In this document: positions 8,144-15,916 of the stretch, in pieces
Position numbering within the stretch: the first letter of the stretch is position 1
How the letters are laid out: each line of letters opens with the position of its first letter
Source: Arcobacter sp.
GTDB taxonomy: Bacteria; Campylobacterota; Campylobacteria; Campylobacterales; Arcobacteraceae
Assembly (NCBI GenBank): GCA_015663165.1
Contig: DQSS01000313.1
Span: 1-35,287 of the forward strand
Direction: 5' to 3'
Length of the DNA stretch: 35,287 bases
Notes under the pieces: generated by a model
Told to the model about the DNA's origin: nothing
Database searches by the model: none
What the model saw: the letters and a program-made list of their open reading frames with translations, nothing else
Position numbers and translations under genes: made by a program

Positions 8144-8863
8144 TTACTTTGCTATTTTACGAGCTATAAAAGTAGTTGACATATCTAAAGAATAACCTTT
8201 TACAAATATTGGTTCTAAACCAACACTTTTAAGCTCTTCTTTCATTTGTTCAGTTGTAATAAATGCTTCAATTGATTCAGGTAAATAAGTATATGCATCT
8301 CTACTTCCTGAAACCAATCCCCCAATTATAGGCATAATATTATTCATATAGAACTTTGTAAGTTTTGCAGTTAGAGTATCTTTATCATTTTTAGTAAATT
8401 CTAATATAACCATAAGACCATTTGGTTTTAAGACTCTTGCAAATTCTTCTAAACCTTCTTTTCTTTTTACAACATTTCTAATTCCATAAGATATAGAAAT
8501 TATATCAGTAGATTCATTTTCTAAAGGCATATCTTCCGCACCAGCTTCTATAAATACACCATCTTCAATTTTAGTTTTACCAACTTCCATCATACCAACA
8601 CTTGGATCAACACCAACTATTTTATCTAATTCTATACTATTTTTCTTTGCAATTTTTTTCCAGTCAATCATCAAGTCACCAGTACCACAAGCAACATCAA
8701 CAATAGTATCTATGGAGGGTCTTCCATATAATGAAAAAGCCATATTACAAGCTTTATTTCTCCAAGTTTTATCTATTCCCATACTTAAAATTCTATTTGC
8801 CAAATCATATGTTTTAGCAATCTTATTAAACATAGTTATTATATCTTCTTGTTTTGTATCCAT
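8144..8863 (-). CDS. ubiE: Demethylmenaquinone methyltransferase (UbiE/MenG family)
   Basis: SAM-dependent C-methyltransferase for the last step of menaquinone synthesis; in ubiquinone-making bacteria the same family also methylates that pathway. The 239 residues have SAM motif I VDVACGTGD (55-63), GVDPSVGMM (about 84-92), and the family signature SYGIRNV (125-131). ILEFTK and YTYLPESIEAF also match. A strong AAAGGGAAAG ribosome site precedes the ATG. It heads a unit with xseA four bases downstream. The futalosine-type gene at 3883 suggests menaquinone is the quinone made here. Confidence 0.94.
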   Translation of the reverse strand: MDTKQEDIITMFNKIAKTYDLANRILSMGIDKTWRNKACNMAFSLYGRPSIDTIVDVACGTGDLMIDWKKIAKKNSIELDKIVGVDPSVGMMEVGKTKIEDGVFIEAGAEDMPLENESTDIISISYGIRNVVKRKEGLEEFARVLKPNGLMVILEFTKNDKDTLTAKLTKFYMNNIMPIIGGLVSGSRDAYTYLPESIEAFITTEQMKEELKSVGLEPIFVKGYSLDMSTTFIARKIAK

Positions 8864-8880
8864 TTTATATTCTTTCCCTT

Positions 8881-9129
8881 TTATAATAAATATTTTGTAA
8901 CTACTAATCCAATAATAAATCCAATATTTATTCCAACTAAAACTTTCATAGTATTTAGTTTGCTATCCATTTTTGGTATTGTTATTAGTATTTGTTTTTG
9001 TTCTTTTAGTGTTTCTTCAAAAAGCTTTGTTGCTTTTTCACTATTTGCTAGAAGAGCTGTTAGACTAAGCTCTGCAAGCTCTAATCTATCAGCAATCTCT
9101 TTTGCTTGTTTTAAACTCATATCTGCCAT
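8881..9129 (-). CDS. Small tail-anchored coiled-coil protein of unknown function
   Basis: 82 residues. Residues 1-60 are predicted helical and coiled-coil-like (KQAKEIADRLELAELSLTAL, then KATKLFEETLKEQKQ). One hydrophobic helix follows at the very C-terminus (about 62-81, MKVLVGINIGFIIGLVVTKY). The protein should therefore sit on the cytoplasmic face of the membrane, anchored by its tail. Its ATG overlaps the stop of the ParA-like gene (TAATG), so translation is probably coupled and the two products likely work together. I recognise no family. Length is close to that of small partners of ParA-type ATPases, which is suggestive only. Confidence 0.75.
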   Translation of the reverse strand: MADMSLKQAKEIADRLELAELSLTALLANSEKATKLFEETLKEQKQILITIPKMDSKLNTMKVLVGINIGFIIGLVVTKYLL

Positions 9130-9917
9130 TACTTTATATCAATCCATCTATCAAGTTGCATAAAGATTGGATTTAAAGTTGTCAATACATAATCCTTAGC
9201 TTCATTTTGAATTCTTCTAAAAAATAAGAATTTTCTTGCACTTTCAACATCACCTAAGTTTTTAGCTTCTATCGCTTTTGCTGCAAAATCTGTATTATTA
9301 TAAGCCATTTCCCAAACTGTACTTCCAAGATATCGGCTCATTGTGATTACTTTGTCATTTTTAACAGCAAAGTATTTAGGGTCTTTTACAAAATCTGTTA
9401 TTGTAGAATTACTACCTAAATATTTATGTCCAAAAAAGTTTATAAATTGTTCTTCAAGATATTCATGGTCTGTTGATATAGCTCTATTTAATGCAAAAAA
9501 TAAATTATCTTGAGAGTTATTTTCAATTTTTTTAAGCTTTTTCATAGTTGCTATTGCATTTTTACCATCAAGTTCACCATCGCCCATAGGAACTATCCAC
9601 TTTACATTTCCAAATGTTCCTACTTTTGATATTTCATCTAGTACAAGTGATGATGTTTTATTTCCACCAACATCAACTATAACTTCATGGTTATCATCCA
9701 TAAGTATAAGCTCATCAAGATCTTTTAGTTTGTTTGTACTTAGCATTCTTTTGTTTACTATATCTGTTCTATTAAAACTTTGAGAATCGTTGTTCTCATC
9801 ATCTATTTCAATATATGTTATTTTTTTACCATGTTTTTTATAAAGATATGGAGCAATAACTTGCATTGCAACTGTTGATTTTCCAACACCACCTTTAGTT
9901 TGTGGGATAATTATCAT
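9129..9917 (-). CDS. Orphan ParA/MinD-like ATPase
   Basis: 262 residues with a deviant Walker A KGGVGKST (8-15) that carries the signature lysine K8 and K13, an A'-like IEIDDEN (37-43), and a Walker-B-like VIVDVGGNKTSS (79-90). The C-terminal half is not recognisable. ParA/MinD ATPases dimerise on ATP and position cargo on DNA or membranes. No parB gene or parS-like cluster is nearby; the only coupled partner is the tail-anchored protein at 8881. The VDxGGN form of Walker B recalls StbB/TraL-type plasmid ATPases more than chromosomal Soj or FlhG. The ATG has an AAGGAAG ribosome site. Cargo and role are unknown. Confidence 0.8.
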   Translation of the reverse strand: MIIIPQTKGGVGKSTVAMQVIAPYLYKKHGKKITYIEIDDENNDSQSFNRTDIVNKRMLSTNKLKDLDELILMDDNHEVIVDVGGNKTSSLVLDEISKVGTFGNVKWIVPMGDGELDGKNAIATMKKLKKIENNSQDNLFFALNRAISTDHEYLEEQFINFFGHKYLGSNSTITDFVKDPKYFAVKNDKVITMSRYLGSTVWEMAYNNTDFAAKAIEAKNLGDVESARKFLFFRRIQNEAKDYVLTTLNPIFMQLDRWIDIK

Positions 9918-10000
9918 TTAACTTCCTTGTAGAACTTTTCGATATTTTTATATAATTTTTAAGATTTTATCTAATTTATGATTTGGTTTAGTTTATTACT

Positions 10001-10813
10001 TTAGTTAATAATTGTTTGGGATAATACTTCTGCTTTATTATCATATAATTTTAACTTAAATGCATTACTTGCTTGACCATCTTCATCGATATCTATAATA
10101 GCAATTTGAAGTATAGCTTTACAGTTATTTGGTACATTAAAATGTCCACCTAAACCTGTAAGTGCTTTTTTGATTGGAACATCGCTTTCCATACCTATTA
10201 CATTGTCTCTACACCCAGTCATACCGATATCTGTAACATAATATGTACCATCACTTATTTCAGCATCATCAGTTCCTATATGGGTATGTGTACCACATAT
10301 AGCAGAAACTTTACCTTGTAATAATTTCATCATAACTCTTTTTTCAGCAGTAGCTTCCGCATGAAAATCTATAAATATATGTTTAATACCATCAATTTTA
10401 AGTTTTTCTACAAGCTCAACAGCATGAGTAAATGGATTTAAAACTTGTGGCATACAAAATAATCCCATAAGATTTACGACTGCAAGTTTTTCATATCCTA
10501 TTTGGACAACCTTTACTCCACTACCTTGAATCCCAACTGGGTAATTATCTGGTCTTAATACATCTTTTGTTTCAAGAAGTACCAACATATCTTTTTTCTT
10601 ATCCCAAGAGTGATTACCGCCTGTTATTAGATTGATTCCATATTTAAAAAGTTCATCTGCATTTTTAATAGTTAGACCAAAACCATGACTTGCATTTTCA
10701 CCATTTGCTATAACAAAATCAATATTATGTTTTTGTATTAAGTTCTCTAAATTGTGTTGTATTATTTTTCTACCAGGCCTACCAACAATATCCCCTATAA
10801 ATGCTATTCTCAA
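10001..10813 (-). CDS. ymdB: YmdB-family metallophosphoesterase
   Basis: 270 residues of the TIGR00282 family. Bacillus and Deinococcus members hydrolyse 2',3'-cyclic nucleotides and affect RNA turnover and biofilm state. The two-metal site is visible: D8 in FIGDIVGRPGR, E39 and N40 in ANGENASHG, N67 and H68 in TGGNHSWD, then HAEATAEK and GTHTHIGT. Length is typical. The start is a TTG that overlaps the TGA of the 56-residue gene upstream, with an AAGAAG-type ribosome site; the MRIAFIGDIVG N-terminus supports it. It is the last gene of a long minus-strand run from the helicase. The in vivo substrate is inferred from the family. Confidence 0.9.
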   Translation of the reverse strand: MRIAFIGDIVGRPGRKIIQHNLENLIQKHNIDFVIANGENASHGFGLTIKNADELFKYGINLITGGNHSWDKKKDMLVLLETKDVLRPDNYPVGIQGSGVKVVQIGYEKLAVVNLMGLFCMPQVLNPFTHAVELVEKLKIDGIKHIFIDFHAEATAEKRVMMKLLQGKVSAICGTHTHIGTDDAEISDGTYYVTDIGMTGCRDNVIGMESDVPIKKALTGLGGHFNVPNNCKAILQIAIIDIDEDGQASNAFKLKLYDNKAEVLSQTIIN

Positions 10814-10980
10814 TTTTTCTTCTTTTCTTTTAGTTCTTTTTTTGTTTTTAATATATTACGAATAAGTAATCCTATAAAAAACACCGCAATTATACCATTT
10901 ATACTTGCATTTACAAAGTCATTTTCCATAAAAAACATATATGCCAAATATGTAAATACACCAGATATGATTAAGCACAT
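10810..10980 (-). CDS. Small two-helix membrane protein (56 aa)
   Basis: This ORF is too short for the supplied track. It reads MCLIISGVFTYLAYMFF, a short polar stretch MENDFVNASI, a second hydrophobic helix NGIIAVFFIGLLIRNIL, and a lysine-rich tail KTKKELKEKKKN. Two transmembrane helices with the basic tail in the cytoplasm are predicted. The ATG starts one base after the flavoprotein stop, and the TGA overlaps the TTG start of ymdB, so all three genes look translationally coupled. That gap-free packing is the main reason to believe it is coding. I recognise no family. Confidence 0.72.
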   Translation of the reverse strand: MCLIISGVFTYLAYMFFMENDFVNASINGIIAVFFIGLLIRNILKTKKELKEKKKN

Positions 10981-10981
10981 A

Positions 10982-12037
10982 TTATATTGCTTTTATTTCA
11001 TTTGTACAGCATATAGCTGAAGAGAATGCCCATTGGAAATTATATCCACCAAGCTCTCCTGTCACATCTACTACTTCACCTATAAAATATAAATCTTTTT
11101 GTAGTTTACTTTGAAATGAATTTGTTAATTCATTTGTATTTATTCCACCTTTTGTAACTTCAGCTTTTGTATATCCAAAATTTCCAGCAGGTGACATAGC
11201 ATAGTTATGTACATCTATATCATTTGCTTTAATTGCTGCTCTTACTCTTTTTGGCAAATATGAATTTTTAGAAGGTAAGAAGTCTATAGTAAAATTACCT
11301 TTTTGCCAATATAAAGATGTAGATAAAATTACTGGTCCACTACAACCTTTATGAGTAAAAAGCATTTTTCCTTCTAGTATTTTTATATCTTGGTTTTTAT
11401 TTGAAATAGTAATTTTAGCATCAACTGATAAACCACTAAGTTCTTTGAACCAAAACTGATCTTTTTGTACGGTAAAGCCAACAAGTGCTGGATTTAGTTT
11501 ATTTATACTATGTCCAAAAAACTTAGCACAAGTAAAGCCAATATCACTAGCACCCAAACTAGCATAAGACAGTCCACCACTAGCAATAATAAGTTTTTTT
11601 GCTTGTAGTGTACCTTTATTTGTTTTTATTACATAGTGTTTATCGTAGCTTATATCACTTACTTTTGTATCTAATTTTAATGTACAATGTGAAATAAGAG
11701 ATGAAAACATATTTAATACATCTTCAGAGGAGTTACAGAAATATGTACCTTTTACAATTTTAGGGTTTATTTTTGGTTTTACATTATTTGAAGATAAGAA
11801 TTTTAGTAAGTCTTTGTTTGAAAAAGTAGTTAGTGTTTCTTTTATAAAAGCTTTATCGCCTAAATAGTATGACTCATCAAGGTATTCATTTGTGATATTA
11901 CATTTACTACCACCACTTATTTTAATCTTTTCACCAATTTTACTATTTGAATCTACTATACAAACTTTATGATTATATAGTTGAGAAGCAGCCATAATAC
12001 CACTTGCTCCTGCACCTAATACAAGAACATCATACAT
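10982..12037 (-). CDS. HI0933/YhiN-family flavoprotein
   Basis: 351 residues of the BaiN/HI0933 family of FAD-dependent, NAD(P)-linked oxidoreductases; cellular substrates of most members are unknown. The FAD dinucleotide fold starts at once with VLVLGAGASG (4-13), followed by the family signature EKIKISGGSKCNITN and IASGGLSYASLGASDIG. The C-terminal FAD segment is YFIGEVVDVTGELGGYNFQ. Typical members are about 390-410 residues, so this one is somewhat short but lacks no motif I can see. The ATG has no evident ribosome site, yet the motif at residue 4 fixes the start. Confidence 0.88.
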   Translation of the reverse strand: MYDVLVLGAGASGIMAASQLYNHKVCIVDSNSKIGEKIKISGGSKCNITNEYLDESYYLGDKAFIKETLTTFSNKDLLKFLSSNNVKPKINPKIVKGTYFCNSSEDVLNMFSSLISHCTLKLDTKVSDISYDKHYVIKTNKGTLQAKKLIIASGGLSYASLGASDIGFTCAKFFGHSINKLNPALVGFTVQKDQFWFKELSGLSVDAKITISNKNQDIKILEGKMLFTHKGCSGPVILSTSLYWQKGNFTIDFLPSKNSYLPKRVRAAIKANDIDVHNYAMSPAGNFGYTKAEVTKGGINTNELTNSFQSKLQKDLYFIGEVVDVTGELGGYNFQWAFSSAICCTNEIKAI

Positions 12038-12048
12038 AAAATAAATAC

Positions 12049-12822
12049 TTAGTAATATGCTCTTACAATTGTCCCTTTATTGTGAGACTTTGATGTAATA
12101 GTATAGTTTGTTGGAAATATATTTAGTTTAGTTTTTGAATTTTGATTTATGAACCATATTGTTTCTTCAACTCTTTTACTTGATAGTCCAACATCTGCAA
12201 ATTTTTCTAGTCTATCTATAATTGAAGGTGTAACATTTAGTTTCGTTAATACATCTAAATTTTTCTTAAATTTTTTCAAATATAAAAAGTCTTCATTTGA
12301 CAAAAGACCAATAACTTCAAAATATTTTGCATCTTTATTTTTATTCAAAAATGAAAGTATATCTTTTGCACAAGTGCTACTTAGTTGGTCATCATTTGTT
12401 TTCATATCGTAACATTTTGCTACATTGAATTTATTTACGTTAAAACTATTTGTTGATACTAATTTTGTTACTATGGTTGTATCTTTTACAACTTGAATAT
12501 CTTTTACGATTTTTGTATTTACAATAGTTTTAACTTTTTGATTTTTAAGTTTTGCATTTAAATTTTCAATTTGATTTATTAGCTCTTGTGTATTATTAAA
12601 AGGTATATTACTTTTTAAAGTGTATTCATCTTGCGTAGCATATGATAAATCATCAAAGTTAATAGTTGATTTTTGTTTGTAGTTGTTTTTAAAATCATCT
12701 TTAGAAATGATTTCGTAGCTAGTATAGAAATAAATTCCTACGCTAAAGAGAATAGCTGTCAATGCAGCTAAAGTATATGTAAGGTAACTATGAGCTTCAT
12801 TTTTATTTATATTTTCACTCAC
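12049..12822 (-). CDS. Membrane-anchored protein of unknown function, possibly OmpA-like
   Basis: 257 residues. One transmembrane helix near the N-terminus (about 14-34, LTYTLAALTAILFSVGIYFY) places the rest outside the cytoplasm. A helical segment (ELINQIENLNAKLKNQK) is followed by a V/T/K-rich stretch with repeated TKIVKD- and VKDTTIV-like units. The C-terminal part (KYFEVIGLLSNEDFLY to LSSKRVEETIWFI) faintly resembles an OmpA-type peptidoglycan-binding domain; this is a weak resemblance. Two cysteines (AKCYD, SSTCAKD) could form a disulfide. The start is GTG with an AAGGAAAA ribosome site, two bases after the helicase stop. Confidence 0.65.
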   Translation of the reverse strand: MSENINKNEAHSYLTYTLAALTAILFSVGIYFYTSYEIISKDDFKNNYKQKSTINFDDLSYATQDEYTLKSNIPFNNTQELINQIENLNAKLKNQKVKTIVNTKIVKDIQVVKDTTIVTKLVSTNSFNVNKFNVAKCYDMKTNDDQLSSTCAKDILSFLNKNKDAKYFEVIGLLSNEDFLYLKKFKKNLDVLTKLNVTPSIIDRLEKFADVGLSSKRVEETIWFINQNSKTKLNIFPTNYTITSKSHNKGTIVRAYY

Positions 12823-12824
12823 AA

Positions 12825-14306
12825 TTATTTTCCTTGTCTACCTCTTGAACCGCCTCTTGAACCGCCTCTTGAACCACCGTCTCTGCTTCTTCCTCCGCCA
12901 GAACCACCTCGTCCGCCTCTGAAGTTTCCACCTCGTCCGCCTCTTCTGTTTCTTCCTCCGCCGTTTCCACCTCTATCATTTTTCATTCTTTCTAGTAAAA
13001 ATTCAATATCTTTTTGAGATTTACCGATATTATTCTTACCTTTAACTTTTTGTTGATTAGCTAAAATTGTAGCAAGTTTATATGCAATAGTAGATAAATC
13101 AAACTCTTCTTTTAAAGAATCAATTAAATCACAAACAGCATCATCTATATGTTGACCTTTGATTTGATTTATGAAACCATCTTGGTTTTTGTTTTTAACA
13201 TCATCAATTGTAGGGATGATTTTAGCTTCCATTTTAGCACCAACATCAGCTTGAATTTTCTTTAATGATCTAAATTCACTAGGAGTTACAATAGAAACAG
13301 CAACGCCAGTTTTACCACCTCTTCCTGTTCTTCCTATTCTATGTACATAAGGCTCAGCATCAAATGGTAACTGGTAGTTAAATACGTGAGATATATTTTT
13401 AACATCGAGCCCACGAGCAGCAACATCAGTTGCAACAAGTACTTCAATAGCATCAGCTTTAAATGATCTAATTACTTCTTCTCTTTGTCTTTGCTCCATA
13501 TCTCCATGAAGACCTTTTGCACTATAACCTTGAGATACAAGGTAAGTTGCTAATCTATCAACATCTCTTTTCATTTTACAGAACACGATTGATTTAGAAG
13601 GGTTTTTAAAATCAAAAAGTCTCATTAAAGCATCATCTCTTTCATATTCTTCTACAACATAGTATGACTGAGTAATATTTTCATTTGTGATATCTTTTTT
13701 AGCAATTGAAACATGCTTAGGATCTTTAAGAATCTTTTCTGCAAGTTTTTTAATTGGTGCCGGCATAGTTGCAGAGAATAATAATGTTTGTCTATCTTTA
13801 GGAACAAACTTGAAAATATTTTTAATATCTTCTAGGAATCCCATATCTAACATCTCATCGGCTTCATCTAAAATTACGAACTTTGGAGATATTTGGATTT
13901 GGTTATTTTTAAGTAAGTCTAAAAGTCTACCTGGAGTTGCTACAACGATTGAAGCACTTTGTATATGCTTAATTTGTCTTGAATATGATGTTCCACCATA
14001 AACTGTTGCTGTTTTGATATTTAAGTATTTTCCAAACTTAAATAATTCATCAGAAACTTGCATTGCAAGTTCTCTTGTAGGACAGATAACTAGAGTTTCA
14101 ACTGTACCATCACATTTCATTTTGTTTAAAACTGGTAATCCAAACGCTGCTGTTTTTCCTGTACCTGTTTGTGCTTGTGCAATGATATCATTACCTTCAA
14201 GAATAATTGGTATAGCATCAGCTTGTACTGGACTTGGTTCTGCAAAACCTGCTTTATTTATAGCTTGGTTAAGCTCATCTTTAAGATTAAAATCTTCAAA
14301 TTTCAT
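12825..14306 (-). CDS. DEAD-box RNA helicase with RGG tail
   Basis: 493-residue ATP-dependent RNA helicase of the DeaD/RhlE type, acting on structured RNA in ribosome assembly or mRNA decay. Motifs in order: the Q motif around Q28, Walker A AQTGTGKT (45-52), PTRELA, TPGRLLD, DEAD (147-150), SATMP, ARGLD and HRIGRTGRGG. From about residue 445 the protein is a low-complexity RGG/GSRGG tail that should bind RNA non-specifically. The gene has an AAGGA ribosome site and heads the minus-strand run with the 257-residue gene, the flavoprotein, the 56-residue gene and ymdB. I do not choose between deaD and rhlE. Confidence 0.93.
   Translation of the reverse strand: MKFEDFNLKDELNQAINKAGFAEPSPVQADAIPIILEGNDIIAQAQTGTGKTAAFGLPVLNKMKCDGTVETLVICPTRELAMQVSDELFKFGKYLNIKTATVYGGTSYSRQIKHIQSASIVVATPGRLLDLLKNNQIQISPKFVILDEADEMLDMGFLEDIKNIFKFVPKDRQTLLFSATMPAPIKKLAEKILKDPKHVSIAKKDITNENITQSYYVVEEYERDDALMRLFDFKNPSKSIVFCKMKRDVDRLATYLVSQGYSAKGLHGDMEQRQREEVIRSFKADAIEVLVATDVAARGLDVKNISHVFNYQLPFDAEPYVHRIGRTGRGGKTGVAVSIVTPSEFRSLKKIQADVGAKMEAKIIPTIDDVKNKNQDGFINQIKGQHIDDAVCDLIDSLKEEFDLSTIAYKLATILANQQKVKGKNNIGKSQKDIEFLLERMKNDRGGNGGGRNRRGGRGGNFRGGRGGSGGGRSRDGGSRGGSRGGSRGRQGK
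12840..12874 (-). repeat. 12-bp tandem repeat encoding GSRG units
   Basis: The end of the helicase gene has about three copies of a 12-base unit (plus strand CCTCTTGAACCG), encoding GSRG repeats. The wider tail (12840-12975) is also locally GC-rich against the AT-rich background. Copy number could change by slippage in frame, because the unit is a multiple of three. Confidence 0.75.
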
Positions 14307-14461
14307 ATTTTTTCCTTTTTATACTGAACTGTGTAATAGAAAAGTATAAATTTAAAATTTAAATTTTGAAAGATTTATATTCGAATTTAGGAGGTAAGTT
14401 CTTTTCATTCTTCTATTGTGTTATTCAGATTAATCGCATTTTAGCTAAGTTATACTTAATA

Positions 14462-14472
14462 TTAGATATAAT
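14462..14472 (+). promoter_or_regulatory. Candidate -10 box of the DUF234-like gene
   Basis: TTAGATATAAT, the same 11-mer as before murB. A start site near 14479-14484 would coincide with the upstream ATG at 14484, which favours translation from the ATG at 14502. That ATG has an AAAGGGA ribosome site seven bases before it. Confidence 0.5.
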
Positions 14473-14501
14473 TATCTCATTACATGATAAAGGGATACTT
14501 C

Positions 14502-15386
14502 ATGATACTTAATCAACTATCAATAACAGACCAATTTAAATCATTTTGTACACACAATCATATTACAGATATGGGAAAGGCAATTGAATACTTTGCTGTT
14601 TTTGGTGGAATAAAAATTGCTGCTAGAATTGAACAACCAATAGAAGAGCAAATAGAAGATAAGATATTTGCCAAATATAAATACTTACGAAATGATATAG
14701 GTGAAATAACAATGGGGAATAATGAACACCATGCTATTTTATCTGCAATTGCCCAAGGTGATAGAAGAACAAATTCTGCTTTTAGAAAACTAAAAATATC
14801 ATTCAACGATGGAATTGAAGCAGTTGATAAACAATGTTCAAGAAGAATGTTAAAGCTTGAAAAATCAAGATTTGCATTAGCAAATCAAGAGTTCAACGAA
14901 GCAATTTCAGAAAAACTATTTTTCACTACTCCATTTGCACATTTTTGGTTTGCATTTGTATCTCCTGTATTTAAAGGTATAAGAGATGGAAACTTTGAAG
15001 AAGCATTAAAAGCTTGGGAAAATAACAAAGCAGAATTTACATCAACTGTATTTAATCAACTAAGCCATGAAGTTCTAAAAAATGTAATAGCAAAAAGTGA
15101 TGATAGAATTGTAAATATAGGAAGATATTGGGATGAAAAAATTTCAATAGATTTAATAGCAACGACAAAAGAAAATAAACTTATACTAGGATCTACAAAA
15201 TTTACGAACTCTAAAGTTAAAAAAAGTGAATTAACAAAACTTAAAGAGATAGCAAAACAACTAAATTTAGAAGTTGATACTTATGTATTATTTTCTAAAA
15301 AAGGTTTTTCAAATGAACTTAAATCTTTAAAAGGTGAAAACCTAAAGCTATTAACACCTAGAAATTTTTCTGTTATTTCTCAATAG
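14502..15386 (+). CDS. Stand-alone DUF234-like protein
   Basis: 294 residues from the chosen start. The C-terminal half resembles DUF234, the PD-(D/E)XK-like domain usually fused to archaeal-type AAA ATPases: FAHFWFAFVSPVFKGIRDGN, then IGRYWDEKISIDLIATTKEN and LILGSTKF. Here no ATPase is attached, only an N-terminal region of about 140 residues that I cannot place. The position where active nucleases have E-x-K reads S-T-K, so catalysis is doubtful. The ORF track starts at 14484, but the ATG at 14502 has the ribosome site. Its TAG directly abuts the stop of the convergent pilin gene with no spacer. Function unknown. Confidence 0.65.
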   Translation: MILNQLSITDQFKSFCTHNHITDMGKAIEYFAVFGGIKIAARIEQPIEEQIEDKIFAKYKYLRNDIGEITMGNNEHHAILSAIAQGDRRTNSAFRKLKISFNDGIEAVDKQCSRRMLKLEKSRFALANQEFNEAISEKLFFTTPFAHFWFAFVSPVFKGIRDGNFEEALKAWENNKAEFTSTVFNQLSHEVLKNVIAKSDDRIVNIGRYWDEKISIDLIATTKENKLILGSTKFTNSKVKKSELTKLKEIAKQLNLEVDTYVLFSKKGFSNELKSLKGENLKLLTPRNFSVISQ

Positions 15387-15916
15387 TTAGTTTACGTTAG
15401 CACAAGCAATTGGTGCTTCTAAAGATGTTTCATTTTGAACATAATCATATAAGAAAAAAGAATTTCTATATTTATCTGCTTGAAAGCCTCTAACATACTT
15501 ATCATTTGCTACAGGATATACAGAACTTATTTTTGATGTTGCTTTATCCTTATCTAATGCATTTGTACCTATCCATACTATAAAAGCATCGTTTGTGCAA
15601 ACAATAACTTTTACTAATTTTAAAGACCCATCTAGGGTATCAAAATTTGGTATAGTTACACCCAGTTTTAGCCTTAATTTTTCCTCTTCAGATGGAGTCA
15701 TAGAATGACTAATAGCAAGATATTTTCCATGAACTGCGTGATATAATATCTCACCTCGAATAATACTTTTTATAAGAGTTATTCCCTCAACTGTTTTACT
15801 TTTTCTGATATATTTATCATATTGAGGTACTGCAACCCCCAGCAAGAACAGCTATAATAGCTACAACTATCATCATTTCAACTAATGTAAATGCTTTTTT
15901 ATTAGCAATATTTCAT
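15387..15916 (-). pseudogene. Type IV pilin-like gene with two single-base frameshifts
   Basis: The ORF track shows only 152 codons, but the gene extends to an ATG overlapping the exonuclease stop (TAATG), with an AGGAT ribosome site. Just inside it lies a prepilin helix, KKAFTLVEMMIVVAIIAVLA, in another frame. The tail GVAVPQYDKYIRKSKT continues it in the ORF-track frame, as type IV pilins do (AVPQY). Two single-base removals restore one reading frame: one base in codons 2-5 (for example an A of ATGAAATATT, giving MNIANKKAFTLVEMM) and one G of the G5 run at 15836-15840. The repaired gene is 528 bases, 175 residues, with two cysteines (VIVCTND, PIACANVN) able to form a pilin disulfide loop. 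Decay, phase variation or sequence error cannot be told apart here. Confidence 0.82.

Noticed and set aside
8849-9163. 104-aa plus-strand ORF
   Set aside because: Antisense to the ubiE start and the tail-anchored gene, which have ribosome sites and coupled starts; no own features.
12790-13017. 75-aa proline-rich plus-strand ORF
   Set aside because: It is the antisense shadow of the RGG-coding helicase tail; its proline runs are the complement of glycine codons.
13687-14349. Two plus-strand ORFs of 104 and 111 aa over the helicase gene
   Set aside because: Shadows of conserved DEAD-box motifs on the other strand.
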